64,000 bases of DNA from an uncultured Gemmatimonadales bacterium (lineage in GTDB: Bacteria > Gemmatimonadota > Gemmatimonadetes > Gemmatimonadales > GWC2-71-9): contig CAMYLY010000004.1 of NCBI GenBank assembly GCA_947259405.1, positions 311,947 through 375,946 on the forward strand, written 5' to 3'. A model generated the notes under the pieces. That model worked only from the letters and a program-made list of their open reading frames with translations. It searched no databases and was not told the origin of the DNA. A program made the translations under genes and the position numbers. The stretch's first letter is position 1. Each line of letters starts with the position of its first letter. Of this stretch, positions 1 to 8,422 are shown in pieces.

Positions 1-2
1 CG

Positions 3-425
3 GAAGTCGTCAAGACAGTTGACTCTCTGGCGGGACGTGCCGTGGACTTGGCCACGATGCTGCGACAGATGGAGGGGAATGTCAGTGGCACATCGCTCGA
101 GTCCCTCGATGAGCGCATCAAAGCGCTCAAACAGGAGGGCGCCGATCCAGAGAGTGACCGACGTCTCAGCCTCCTCGAGCGTCAGCGGACGGCCCTCGCC
201 GAGCTGATGAAACGCCGAGAAAAGCTCGAAAGGCAGTTCGAGTCGTGCGTCCTGGCCGTCCAGAACGTGCGCTTTGACTTGCTACGGCTGCGCTCGGCCG
301 GCGTCGACGCGGTACTGAGCGATCTCACCTCCGCCACGCAAGAGGCCCGCGCACTGCAAATCGACGTCGAGGCGGCGATCGATGCTGCAGGTGAAATCAG
401 GGAAGCGCTGGGCCGACCCAACTGA
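3..425 (+). CDS. C-terminal part of a coiled-coil protein, 5' end cut by window edge
   Basis: The frame is open from base 3 to a TGA at 423-425 with no stop upstream, so this is probably the tail of a longer gene. A GTG at 42 could also act as a start, giving 127 residues. The visible part is rich in Leu, Arg, Glu and Ala and has heptad-like stretches (for example SLDERIKALKQEG and RREKLERQFE), which suggests a long alpha-helical coiled coil. No catalytic motif is visible and I do not recognise the family. It ends one base before the stop of the convergent E1 gene. Confidence 0.6.
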   Translation, partial: EVVKTVDSLAGRAVDLATMLRQMEGNVSGTSLESLDERIKALKQEGADPESDRRLSLLERQRTALAELMKRREKLERQFESCVLAVQNVRFDLLRLRSAGVDAVLSDLTSATQEARALQIDVEAAIDAAGEIREALGRPN

Positions 426-426
426 T

Positions 427-2568
427 TCAGAAGGCGTGAATCTCCTCGATCACGGCTCGGATGTCGGCCGCCTGCGGGAGAATCACTTCCTCCATCTCTG
501 GGGAGTACGCCACAAACGTGTCCGTTGACGCCACGCGTCTGACGGGTGCGTCCAGCCAAGGGAATAACTCGTCGGCGATGCGCGCCGCAATCTCGGCGCC
601 GTAACCCCAGGACAAGGAATCCTCGTAGGCAACGATGGCCTTACTGGTCTTCCGGACAGACTCGCCTATCATGTCCCAATCCACCGGGTTGAGTGAACGC
701 AGGTCGATGACCTCCGCACGGATCCCTTTCTCTTCCTCGAGCGCCTTCGCGGCAACGAGCGCGCGCTGGACGACGGCGCCGTAGGTCACGACAGTGAGGT
801 CGGTTCCTTCCCGTACCGTTTTTGCCTTTCCAAACGGAATCATGAAGTTCGGGCCGGGATAGGGGGCCTTGTTGTAGGTCTGGCGATATAGGTGCTTGTG
901 CTCAAGGAACAGCACCGGATCGTCGCACCGAATCGCGGTCCGAAGCAACCCATTTGCATCGAGCGCGGTTGCGGGGCAAACAACCCGTAAGCCTGGCACG
1001 CCCGTATAGATCGCCGCGCCTGTCTGCGAATGATAGACCGCGCCACCCTTCAGATACCCGCCGTACGTCGCGCGGACCACCACGGGTGCCGCAAACGCGT
1101 TGTTTGATCGCCACCGAAGCACTGCAAGTTCATTACGTAGCTGGTGGTAGGCCGGCCATATGTAGTCGAAGAACTGGATCTCGACCACGGGCTTGATCCC
1201 GCGCGTGGCCAATCCAATTGCGCGCCCCACAATATTCGCCTCAGCCAATGGCGAGTTGTATACGCGGTCTCCCCCGAACTTCTTCTGGAGGCCCCACGTC
1301 ACCTTAAAGACCCCGCCTTTGCCCTTCACGTCCTCGAGGTGCTGATCGCGAGACACGTCTGCAATGTCCTCACCGAACAGCACGATTCGTGAGTCACGCT
1401 CCATCTCGTCTGCCATGCACTTGTTCAGGAGATCGACCATCGTCGTTGGATCGCCGGAAAATTGTGGGTCGTCCTCCGTGTCGAATTGCTCAGCCGTCGG
1501 ATCGACATCCGGTGAATAGACGAAATGATAGACTGTGTTTGGCTGCGGTTGGGGGGACGCCAACGCAACTTCCGTTGCCAATTCCACATCCTCGTCCACC
1601 GAGCGTTCGATCGCTTCGATCTCTTCTTGGGTCGCCACACCGTCATCCAAAAGACGCCGGGCGAAATTGACGACCGGATCTCGCTCTCCTTCTGCCTCTC
1701 GCTCGTGGGGGGGCTTGTAATGCACTTCATCGTCAGACAGCGAATGGGAGTACGGTCGGATGACGTGGGCATGCACGAGCGCTGGCCCTCGCCGGCCGCG
1801 GCAGTATTGAATCGCTTCGGTAAGGATGTCGTACGACGCAATGGGATCGCAGCCGTCGACCTCCCGGACGAGCAAGTCTGGAAAACCCTCGACGAGGCGC
1901 GAGATCGATCCTCCGGCCGTTTGGACATCGACCGGCACCGAGATGGCGTAGCCATTGTCCTCGATCAAGAACAACACGGGAAGCTTGAGATTGCAGGCGG
2001 TGTTCAGCGCCTCCCAGAACTCCCCCTCGCTCGTGGTCCCATCGCCGGCACTGCAATAGACCACCTCGTCTGGTTGGATCCGCTCGTCGCGATCCGGAAC
2101 GCCCTCGATCCTGTCATACCGGTACCACGCTTCCGCGCACCCCACAGCATTGAGAAACTGGGTTCCCGTAGGACTGGACGATGAGACGATGTTGAGCTGT
2201 CGGTGACCCCAGTGGGATGGCATTTGCCGCCCACCAGAGTTGGGGTCATCGGCCGCAGCGACGGCCGATAGGAGCATTTCTGTTGGCGTCATGCCGAGCG
2301 CGAGACAGAGCGCCCGATCGCGATAGTATGGGTAGAACCAGTCGTACGCCGGTCGGAGCAACTTGCCCGCAACGGCGAGTACCGCCTCGTGTCCAGCACC
2401 CGAAATCTGGAAGAAGATCTTGTTCTGACGCTTGAGCTGAATTTCCTTGTCGTCCAACCGACGCGACATGTACATCAGCCTGTAGAGCTCGTGCAAGTCG
2501 GCCTTCTGGAGCTTTGACGCCGGGGAGCGCTTGCGGGAGGGCGCGCGTGATTTGGCGGGGGTCGTCAT
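427..2568 (-). CDS. Fused alpha/beta E1 component of a 2-oxo acid dehydrogenase (branched-chain type)
   Basis: A single 713-residue chain joins the E1-alpha and E1-beta subunits of a thiamine-diphosphate 2-oxo acid dehydrogenase, which decarboxylates a 2-oxo acid and transfers the acyl group to the lipoyl arm of E2. The alpha half (about 25-345) has the ThDP motif beginning [15 protein letters not shown] at residue 176 and ending in IEDN about residue 204. The beta half (about 375-710) contains the [18 protein letters not shown] and YGAVVQRAL segments typical of transketolase-like E1-beta. The first 20 residues are basic and Ser/Pro-rich. No E2 or E3 gene is in the window. The best match by eye is the 2-oxoisovalerate-type enzyme, but pyruvate cannot be excluded. 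Confidence 0.88.
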   Translation of the reverse strand: MTTPAKSRAPSRKRSPASKLQKADLHELYRLMYMSRRLDDKEIQLKRQNKIFFQISGAGHEAVLAVAGKLLRPAYDWFYPYYRDRALCLALGMTPTEMLLSAVAAADDPNSGGRQMPSHWGHRQLNIVSSSSPTGTQFLNAVGCAEAWYRYDRIEGVPDRDERIQPDEVVYCSAGDGTTSEGEFWEALNTACNLKLPVLFLIEDNGYAISVPVDVQTAGGSISRLVEGFPDLLVREVDGCDPIASYDILTEAIQYCRGRRGPALVHAHVIRPYSHSLSDDEVHYKPPHEREAEGERDPVVNFARRLLDDGVATQEEIEAIERSVDEDVELATEVALASPQPQPNTVYHFVYSPDVDPTAEQFDTEDDPQFSGDPTTMVDLLNKCMADEMERDSRIVLFGEDIADVSRDQHLEDVKGKGGVFKVTWGLQKKFGGDRVYNSPLAEANIVGRAIGLATRGIKPVVEIQFFDYIWPAYHQLRNELAVLRWRSNNAFAAPVVVRATYGGYLKGGAVYHSQTGAAIYTGVPGLRVVCPATALDANGLLRTAIRCDDPVLFLEHKHLYRQTYNKAPYPGPNFMIPFGKAKTVREGTDLTVVTYGAVVQRALVAAKALEEEKGIRAEVIDLRSLNPVDWDMIGESVRKTSKAIVAYEDSLSWGYGAEIAARIADELFPWLDAPVRRVASTDTFVAYSPEMEEVILPQAADIRAVIEEIHAF

Positions 2569-2602
2569 TAGCTACAAGATATCGCTGAAGGACAGCGCCC
2601 TG

Positions 2603-2854
2603 CTACTTGAACCTCGTTAACCGACGCAGAGCCGCGAGTTTCTCCAGGCTCCCCTTAGTCGCGGACTCCTCGCCCATATGGGCCAGCGCATCCCGAATAT
2701 CGAGCAGCACCTCGAGAATCAACTGCTCGCGTTGATAGGACGAATCGAGGTCCATCATACGCGCATCGTCCCCTGCGTCCTTCGCGCGGGCGTAGGCCTC
2801 CCGATAGACCACTTCGAGATTATCCAGAATCCGCTCACGAGGGCGAGGGCTCAT
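2603..2854 (-). CDS. Small hypothetical helical protein
   Basis: An 83-residue, charged, mostly helical protein that I do not recognise. It starts with ATG one base after the stop of the DUF1015 gene upstream, so it is very likely co-transcribed and translationally coupled with that gene and rsgA. The middle (YQREQLILEVLLDIRDAL) looks amphipathic, and the C-terminus is basic (RRLTRFK). There are no cysteines, no signal peptide and no membrane segment. Reality as a gene rests on its spacing in the operon and its length, so function is unknown. Confidence 0.6.
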   Translation of the reverse strand: MSPRPRERILDNLEVVYREAYARAKDAGDDARMMDLDSSYQREQLILEVLLDIRDALAHMGEESATKGSLEKLAALRRLTRFK

Positions 2855-2855
2855 G

Positions 2856-4109
2856 TCACTCCTGCCCTCCGAGCGGCATGACTACCAACCCACTCGGCAC
2901 CTTTGGCATGAAATACGTCGACTTCGGAGGCATCACAGCGGCCGCGTCGGCCACGGCCAGTACACTTTCCACACTCGTTGGGTTGACGAGCACACCTACT
3001 TGGGCCGTTCCCGCTTGCACGGCATCGATGACCGCATGTTCGTCGGCACTGTACGAGAGGATCGCCGCCCCATTCATGACACCCATCAACGCGTCGACCA
3101 CCAGCGCGTCCACGCGCGCGATATCGAGCTTTGCAACCGTTGGTTCATTGGCCAGAGGAAGCTCACCCAGGCTCGTTCCGCCTTTCAAGAGCAACGCGAG
3201 CGCAGGCCCTTCCGCAAACACGAGCACACACGCGGTTCCCCGAGTTCTGAGTCCTGCCAGATCCTCCATATAGTTTGCCGACGCGTCGAGCTCACGAATT
3301 TGAAACCGATCGCGCAGCTTCTCAATAGCTGCCTTTCGGTCGATGACACCCGACAACAGCCGGTGGGTGGGAAGGACCACTAGGCCTGGGTCGTCTACTG
3401 GAACGATAAGAGCCGGAACGCGACCGGCCGCGGGCGCCTCTGAACGATATGCCACCGCCGTTTCGTATCGGTGATGCCCATCGGCGATGTAGAGTGCTTC
3501 ATCGCCCGCCGCGCTCGCCATCACCGTCGCGTCCGGCCCGGTCACGCGCCATATCGTGATCGTCACGCCCCCGAGCGAGGCTGTCGCCAGTGGCGCAGTC
3601 TTCGTAGTGCTTGCAAGGTGTATCCGTAAATCGCCGGTGCGATCGCGAGCAAACATGAACAACGACTCGAACATCGCATCCGTGGCCCGCATTAGAGCGA
3701 GTCGATCTTCCTTGGGCCCCTCGTGGGTTCGTTCGTGTGGTTTGACGCGACCATCCTCGAAAGGCTCCGCGGCGACTGCCGCCAACACCCCCGTGCGGAC
3801 GCGCTCCACACCGTCCGGCGTTACGAACCCCTGCTGTATCACATACAGAGCCGGATCGCCATCGGGTACGAGGGTGCTATCGGTCCGCCATGCGTCGAGG
3901 GTGGCTCGGGCGTGTGCATACCGATCCGCTTCTTCGTCGGTGTCCGCCGGTTCGGGCAGAATCAGGTGCACAATATTGTGAGGGTTCCGAGCAAGCGCCG
4001 CACGCTGGTCTGGCGATATGACATCGTACGGCGGAGAGATCAAGTCGCTCAGCGCGTCGAGAGCCGCAAACCGCTCGGCCCGAAAGGGCGCGACGAGTCG
4101 TAGAATCAT
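2856..4109 (-). CDS. DUF1015 family protein (ParB/SerK-like fold)
   Basis: A 417-residue cytosolic protein of the DUF1015 family. It shows the hallmark N-terminal LVAPFRAERF, the PPYDVI segment and the central ADGHHRYETAVAYR motif, which resembles the nucleotide-binding motif of ParB/SerK-type kinases. Its role in this organism is not established; free-serine kinase activity is a family-level hypothesis. I chose the ATG at 4107-4109 because it overlaps the rsgA stop as ATGA. A start 21 bases upstream would run further into rsgA. The following 83-residue gene starts one base after this stop. Confidence 0.8.
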   Translation of the reverse strand: MILRLVAPFRAERFAALDALSDLISPPYDVISPDQRAALARNPHNIVHLILPEPADTDEEADRYAHARATLDAWRTDSTLVPDGDPALYVIQQGFVTPDGVERVRTGVLAAVAAEPFEDGRVKPHERTHEGPKEDRLALMRATDAMFESLFMFARDRTGDLRIHLASTTKTAPLATASLGGVTITIWRVTGPDATVMASAAGDEALYIADGHHRYETAVAYRSEAPAAGRVPALIVPVDDPGLVVLPTHRLLSGVIDRKAAIEKLRDRFQIRELDASANYMEDLAGLRTRGTACVLVFAEGPALALLLKGGTSLGELPLANEPTVAKLDIARVDALVVDALMGVMNGAAILSYSADEHAVIDAVQAGTAQVGVLVNPTSVESVLAVADAAAVMPPKSTYFMPKVPSGLVVMPLGGQE

Positions 4110-5011
4110 CCAGTGCCTTTGGAAGCCCACTGACGCCCTGCGTCAATGGCTTCTTGAAGAAGTGAGCGGTACGACTCGAGCCGGCCCATGTCAATCTGGC
4201 CAGCCTCCGCCGCCGCCGTTATCGAACAGCCTGGCTCCGCCGTGTGGCGGCAGTCATCGAACCGACATTCATCAACAAAGGGCCCGAACTCCGGAAACGC
4301 GTTGGCAACTTCGATCGGATCGATGCCCCACAGCCGTATGTCACGAAGACCGGGAGTATCGACCACGAACCCGCCACCGTCCAGCATGTACATCTCGGCG
4401 GCAACCGTGGTATGACGCCCGGCGCGTGACCGCGGGCTCACGGTGCCAGTCCGGAGATCCAGACCCGGCTGCACAGCGTTGAGCAGGCTCGACTTCCCAA
4501 CGCCCGTCGGTCCAGTAAACAGGGAGACATGGTCTCGCAACCTCGCTGCGAGGTCGTTGAGCCCCAGGCTTTTGGGAACGCTGGTGATCAGTGTCGGATA
4601 GCCGGCGTCGCGATACGGTCTCGCAAGCTCAGGAGCGTCGTCTGCTAGGTCCGCTTTGTTCACAACCACTGTTGCCGGTAGCTCGTTCGCCTCAGCCACC
4701 ACCACGAATCGATCGATGAGTCGTTGATCCCATCGTGGGTCGCGAGCGGCCCCAACAACCACGACTTGATCAAGGTTGGCTGCGACAGCACGGGTGCCCC
4801 GTCGCTTGCCAGGCGTTCGCCGCTTGAGCACGCTCGTTCGGGGTGTGATCTCCTCGATGGTGACCGATCCGTCCGAATGCTCACAGGTCCTAACCGTGTC
4901 ACCGACCAACGCCCGGCGCGGGCCGTTCTTGAGCCGGCCACGCAGCTGCGCTTCGATGAGTTCGCGCCCAATGGCGACACGGTAGGTTCCGCCCGTTTTC
5001 GACAGAACCAC
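4106..5011 (-). CDS. rsgA: Ribosome small-subunit GTPase RsgA
   Basis: RsgA is a circularly permuted GTPase that acts late in 30S subunit maturation. In this 301-residue protein the OB-like N-terminal domain (1-80) is followed by the G motifs in permuted order: NKAD at 118-121, GPTGVGKSS at 167-175 and DTPG at 218-221. The C-terminal zinc site is complete, with Cys249, Cys254, His256 and Cys262. It leads a leftward group with the DUF1015 gene (ATGA overlap) and an 83-residue protein. The upstream gene ends 14 bases before its start, so it may belong to a longer unit. Confidence 0.93.
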   Translation of the reverse strand: MVLSKTGGTYRVAIGRELIEAQLRGRLKNGPRRALVGDTVRTCEHSDGSVTIEEITPRTSVLKRRTPGKRRGTRAVAANLDQVVVVGAARDPRWDQRLIDRFVVVAEANELPATVVVNKADLADDAPELARPYRDAGYPTLITSVPKSLGLNDLAARLRDHVSLFTGPTGVGKSSLLNAVQPGLDLRTGTVSPRSRAGRHTTVAAEMYMLDGGGFVVDTPGLRDIRLWGIDPIEVANAFPEFGPFVDECRFDDCRHTAEPGCSITAAAEAGQIDMGRLESYRSLLQEAIDAGRQWASKGTG

Positions 5012-5025
5012 CCCCGAACGCTCGG

Positions 5026-5367
5026 CTACCAGTCCGGACGCTCCTCGCTGACGCGAATTGCCTCGTCGAGTAGCGCCTTCACCTCGTGGAGGCTCTTCGC
5101 TTCCACTGCCGCAGTCGCTTGCGCGCGCGTCGCGGCGCGTTCGAGTACCGGCGTTTCAACGTGACCCATGGGCTGATCGCCCGCCGGCGACCAGCGAACG
5201 AACAATACGGCGGCGCCAAATTGTCCTCGGTCATCGGGGAAGTCGGACACGTATACCGACGCCGTGTACGCGGCGCCGTCGCGGCCTTCGAACGCCGGCG
5301 GTCGTGAATGCTCTGTCACGTAGCCACCGAAGGTCGAATCAGGAGGTGCTTCAGGCCGATCGATCAT
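5026..5367 (-). CDS. Hypothetical protein downstream of proline dehydrogenase
   Basis: A 113-residue protein that I do not recognise. The N-terminal third is Pro/Gly-rich and polar, the middle contains a beta-rich stretch (AAYTASVYVSDF, AAVLFVRWSP), and the C-terminal 40 residues are an Ala/Glu-rich helix. It overlaps the end of the proline dehydrogenase gene by 17 bases and is followed 14 bases later by rsgA. The context is compatible with a single transcript but gives no functional clue. No signal peptide or membrane segment is seen. Confidence 0.6.
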   Translation of the reverse strand: MIDRPEAPPDSTFGGYVTEHSRPPAFEGRDGAAYTASVYVSDFPDDRGQFGAAVLFVRWSPAGDQPMGHVETPVLERAATRAQATAAVEAKSLHEVKALLDEAIRVSEERPDW

Positions 5368-6304
5368 TGTGGCTGAACACCTCCTTCATCACACTGCTCG
5401 CCATGAAGCCGACGTTGGCAGGGCGCTCCGCGAGCCGTCGCATCAAGTACGGATACCACGCCGTTCCGAACGGGATGTAGACCCGAACATTGAACCCTTT
5501 GGCACACAGCGCATCCTGGAGGTCGCGCCGCACACCGTAGAGCATCTGGAACTCGAATCGATCTGGGGGAATGCCATGGTCCTTGGCGAAAGCTTGAGCT
5601 TTGGTGATGATATCGACGTCATGGGTCGCGATGGCAGGGTAGTTCCCCGACTCGAGTAGCGTACCCATCAAATCCACGAAACTTCGATCGACGTCCTCTT
5701 TGTCCTGAAAGGCAACGTCATTCGCTTCGGCGTACGCCCCTTTGCACAGCCGCACGCGAGCTCCGGCGGTCACAAGCGCGGCAACGTCCTTCCCAGACCT
5801 CCGCAAATAGCTCTGAATTACGACACCGCAATGATCTCGATAGTCAGGCAGAACATCCCGATGAAACAGACTGAGAGTGCGCCCGGTGTATTTCGAACTC
5901 TCCATATCGATACGGACAAACGCGTTGAACGCGTTGCGATCAGCCGCCCGGCGCAGGATGCGCCTTACGTTGTCAAGGCATGAGGTTTCGCTGATGTCCA
6001 ACCCCAATTGCGTGAGCTTCACCGACACATTCGCTTCGAGCCCAGCGTCCGCCATTCCATCGATGGTCTCGATCACCTCGTCACGGGCCGCGTGTGTCTC
6101 GGTCCCGCTGGATACGCTTTCGCCCAGGAGGTCGAGCGTCGTCTTGATTCCCCGAGCTTCGACGGCCTGTGCGGCTTGGACGGCTGATTCCAATGATTCA
6201 CCAGCGACGAACCGCGCTGCGATGCCACGCCCTAGCCGGTTTCGTTTCAGAAATTCGAATACGGACGGGCGCTCGCTCAGCCAGAGAAAGGTGCTTCGAA
6301 GCAT
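5351..6304 (-). CDS. Proline dehydrogenase (monofunctional)
   Basis: FAD enzyme that oxidises L-proline to pyrroline-5-carboxylate, the first step of proline catabolism, usually membrane-associated. The 317-residue length fits the stand-alone bacterial form rather than PutA. Visible family motifs are VRIDMESS near 130, RLCKGAYAE near 185-193, FEFQMLYGVR at 250-259 and the flavin/substrate segment IPFGTAWYPYLMRRLAERPAN near 278. Pyrroline-5-carboxylate dehydrogenase is not in the window. Bases 5829-5927 of this gene are repeated exactly inside the neighbouring fadJ; here the stretch reads as normal proline dehydrogenase, so this copy is the source. Confidence 0.92.
   Translation of the reverse strand: MLRSTFLWLSERPSVFEFLKRNRLGRGIAARFVAGESLESAVQAAQAVEARGIKTTLDLLGESVSSGTETHAARDEVIETIDGMADAGLEANVSVKLTQLGLDISETSCLDNVRRILRRAADRNAFNAFVRIDMESSKYTGRTLSLFHRDVLPDYRDHCGVVIQSYLRRSGKDVAALVTAGARVRLCKGAYAEANDVAFQDKEDVDRSFVDLMGTLLESGNYPAIATHDVDIITKAQAFAKDHGIPPDRFEFQMLYGVRRDLQDALCAKGFNVRVYIPFGTAWYPYLMRRLAERPANVGFMASSVMKEVFSHNDRSA
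5829..5927. repeat. 99-bp exact direct repeat, copy A (native, inside proline dehydrogenase)
   Basis: All 99 bases match 6636-6734 in the same orientation, at an offset of 807. The bases on both sides differ at once: position 5828 is g against c at 6635, and 5928 is a against g at 6735. In this copy the minus-strand frame encodes VRIDMESSKYTGRTLSLFHR, a conserved part of proline dehydrogenase, so this is the original location. Confidence 0.97.
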
Positions 6305-6321
6305 GTGGGGTGGGAACCGTC

Positions 6322-8418
6322 CTATGCCTGGGGGTAGAAGCGCGTGCCTAGTTTGGTCATGCGTTCGAGCACTGGGGCGGGCGTAAACCGCTCACCATAC
6401 TTGCCCGCCAGCTCCTCGAGCATCATCACGACCTGTTCCACCCCGTAGGAGTCAATGTAGCGTAATGGGCCACCGCGAAACGGCGGGAACCCGATCCCGA
6501 ACACCGCACCGACGTCACCGTCTCGGGCACTCTTCACAACCTGGTCACTGTGCGCTCGAGCGGCTTCGTTGAGCATTGCAAACAACAATCGATCCGTAAC
6601 GTCTTCGCGTGGGACTTTCGAGTCAGGCAACGCCCCAATGATCTCGATAGTCAGGCAGAACATCCCGATGAAACAGACTGAGAGTGCGCCCGGTGTATTT
6701 CGAACTCTCCATATCGATACGGACAAACGCGTTGGATCACCAAACGCCTCGAACATGACCTTTGACGCCTTGTGCGCCACATCGAGACCTACTTCATCGA
6801 GTAGCGCAACCGGACCCACCGGGAACCCGAATCGTGTCATCGCGCTGTCGATCGCGTCGACGTTCTCACCTTCTTCAAGTAAGCGCCCCGCTTCATTCAT
6901 GTATGGAGCGAGGATTCTGTTCACCCAGAACCCCGGATGATCCTTGACCACGATTACTGTCTTGCCCATCGAGCGACCGAAACTCGTGGCGGTCACAGTA
7001 ACCCATGGTGCAGTCTTGTCCGTGACGATGACCTCGAGCAACGGCATCCTCTCCACCGGGGAGAAGTAGTGCATGCCCAACACGCGCTCCGGCCGACTAA
7101 CGGCTTCGGCAATTCGGTGGATCGGAATCGTGCTCGTATTCGAGGCAATCACACACTCGTCGTTCACCGCTGCCTCGATTTGCTTCATCACGTCGTGCTT
7201 GACACTGAGATCCTCGAACACCGCTTCGATCACGAGGTTCGCACGACCGAAGCCCGCCCAATCCACACCGCCCGATAGGAGCCGGACCAGACGTCGGTGC
7301 TCATACTTGGACATTCGCCTGCGCTTGAGGCGCGTATCCAGAATCTGCCGCGCTCCGCCGATACCTTTTGCGACCTGCTCAAGTGTCGTGTCTTGAAATC
7401 GGACGTCGACGCCTGCTCTTACGGCCGCCACACCCCCAATTCCTGCACCCATGAAGCCGGCTCCCACCACACCAAGGTTCCGTACCGGGCGAGCGTCCGG
7501 GACAGGAGGCGGTACGCCGGGGTCTTTCTTCAACGCCGTCGACGCAAAGAAGATTTGCACGAGCTGGCGTGACACTGGACCCACCGCCAACTCCGCAAAG
7601 CTCGCGGCTTCCATATCCAGACCCGCTTGCATCCCGAACCGCATCCCGTGCTCGACCGCCTTCAACGCGGCCAACGGCGCGGGATAATGACCCCCGGTCT
7701 TCTTCATTAGCTCTTTGCGAGCACTCTTGTACACGACGCCACGCCCAATCGGGTTCTTGTCCAGCGCCAGGCCAGCCAGGCCTTTGTTGCGCCGCTTTGG
7801 GCGCCAGCCCGACATAAGACGTCTCGCCACTCGCTCAGCAACTGGGTCAAGGATGGATGCATGCACGAGTTCGTCGACGATCCCCGTACGGTGGGCCCGC
7901 TTGGCCGGGACTTGCTTACCAGCAAGGATCATGTCGAGCGCCGCTCGGACGCCGACCAATCGCGGCAACCGTTGGCACCCTCCAGCAGCCGGGATGATGC
8001 CGATTTGCACTTCGGGAAGTCCGATGATGGTCTTCGGGTGATTGGTCGCGATCCGATAGGTACACGCCAAAGCCGCTTCGAGTCCACCGCCCAATGTGGC
8101 GCCATGGATGGCGGCGACGACCGGCTTGCCAAGGTCGTCGATACGGTTGATGAGTCGCTGACCGCGGCGAACGAGCTGGTACGCTTCGTCGCGTGACCTG
8201 AGAGCGACGAACTCGTCGATGTCGGCACCGGCGATGAACGATCCTTGCTTGCCTGACTGGAGTATGACGACCTGAACGTCGTCGTTGACCTCGAAGTCGG
8301 TAAGGAGCTTGTCGAGCTCCTCTCCAACGGCGTTCGTGATCTTGTTGATCGGCTCGCCAACAAGATCGAGAACGACGCGGGCAAGGCCGTCGTCAATAGT
8401 GACCGTGAAGGCGCCCAT
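6322..8418 (-). CDS. fadJ: Bifunctional enoyl-CoA hydratase / 3-hydroxyacyl-CoA dehydrogenase, FadJ-like, with altered C-terminal domain
   Basis: Fatty-acid beta-oxidation alpha subunit of about 698 residues. The N-terminal crotonase domain shows GSFIAGADIDEF and HGATLGGGLEAAL. The NAD-binding domain begins at LGVVGAGFMGAGIGG, followed by IASNTSTIPI and GMHYFSPVERMPLLEV of the dehydrogenase. The ATG at 8418 (MGAFTV) was chosen because longer readings enter the thiolase gene, which ends 4 bases upstream. Residues about 562-595 come from the 99-bp copy of proline dehydrogenase DNA read in another frame. They replace the expected GRxGRKNGxGFY-type segment of the first C-terminal dehydrogenase domain, and the frame stays open afterwards (LPDSKVPREDV onward is normal). 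Dehydrogenase activity may be damaged. Confidence 0.85.
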   Translation of the reverse strand: MGAFTVTIDDGLARVVLDLVGEPINKITNAVGEELDKLLTDFEVNDDVQVVILQSGKQGSFIAGADIDEFVALRSRDEAYQLVRRGQRLINRIDDLGKPVVAAIHGATLGGGLEAALACTYRIATNHPKTIIGLPEVQIGIIPAAGGCQRLPRLVGVRAALDMILAGKQVPAKRAHRTGIVDELVHASILDPVAERVARRLMSGWRPKRRNKGLAGLALDKNPIGRGVVYKSARKELMKKTGGHYPAPLAALKAVEHGMRFGMQAGLDMEAASFAELAVGPVSRQLVQIFFASTALKKDPGVPPPVPDARPVRNLGVVGAGFMGAGIGGVAAVRAGVDVRFQDTTLEQVAKGIGGARQILDTRLKRRRMSKYEHRRLVRLLSGGVDWAGFGRANLVIEAVFEDLSVKHDVMKQIEAAVNDECVIASNTSTIPIHRIAEAVSRPERVLGMHYFSPVERMPLLEVIVTDKTAPWVTVTATSFGRSMGKTVIVVKDHPGFWVNRILAPYMNEAGRLLEEGENVDAIDSAMTRFGFPVGPVALLDEVGLDVAHKASKVMFEAFGDPTRLSVSIWRVRNTPGALSVCFIGMFCLTIEIIGALPDSKVPREDVTDRLLFAMLNEAARAHSDQVVKSARDGDVGAVFGIGFPPFRGGPLRYIDSYGVEQVVMMLEELAGKYGERFTPAPVLERMTKLGTRFYPQA
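6636..6734. repeat. 99-bp exact direct repeat, copy B (inserted or substituted within fadJ)
   Basis: Identical over 99 bases to 5829-5927. On the fadJ strand it reads in a different frame from copy A and gives TRLSVSIWRVRN...EIIG, which does not resemble any FadB/FadJ sequence. The flanking codons are normal FadJ on both sides (EAFGDP before, ALPDSKVPRED after). Roughly 45-55 native residues appear to be missing and replaced by these 33 codons, judged from memory of the family rather than from an alignment. Confidence 0.95.
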
Positions 8419-8422
8419 GTGA

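Noticed and set aside
1525-2184. A 219-codon plus-strand frame inside the E1 gene
   Set aside because: Antisense to the ThDP-binding region of E1, which is highly conserved.
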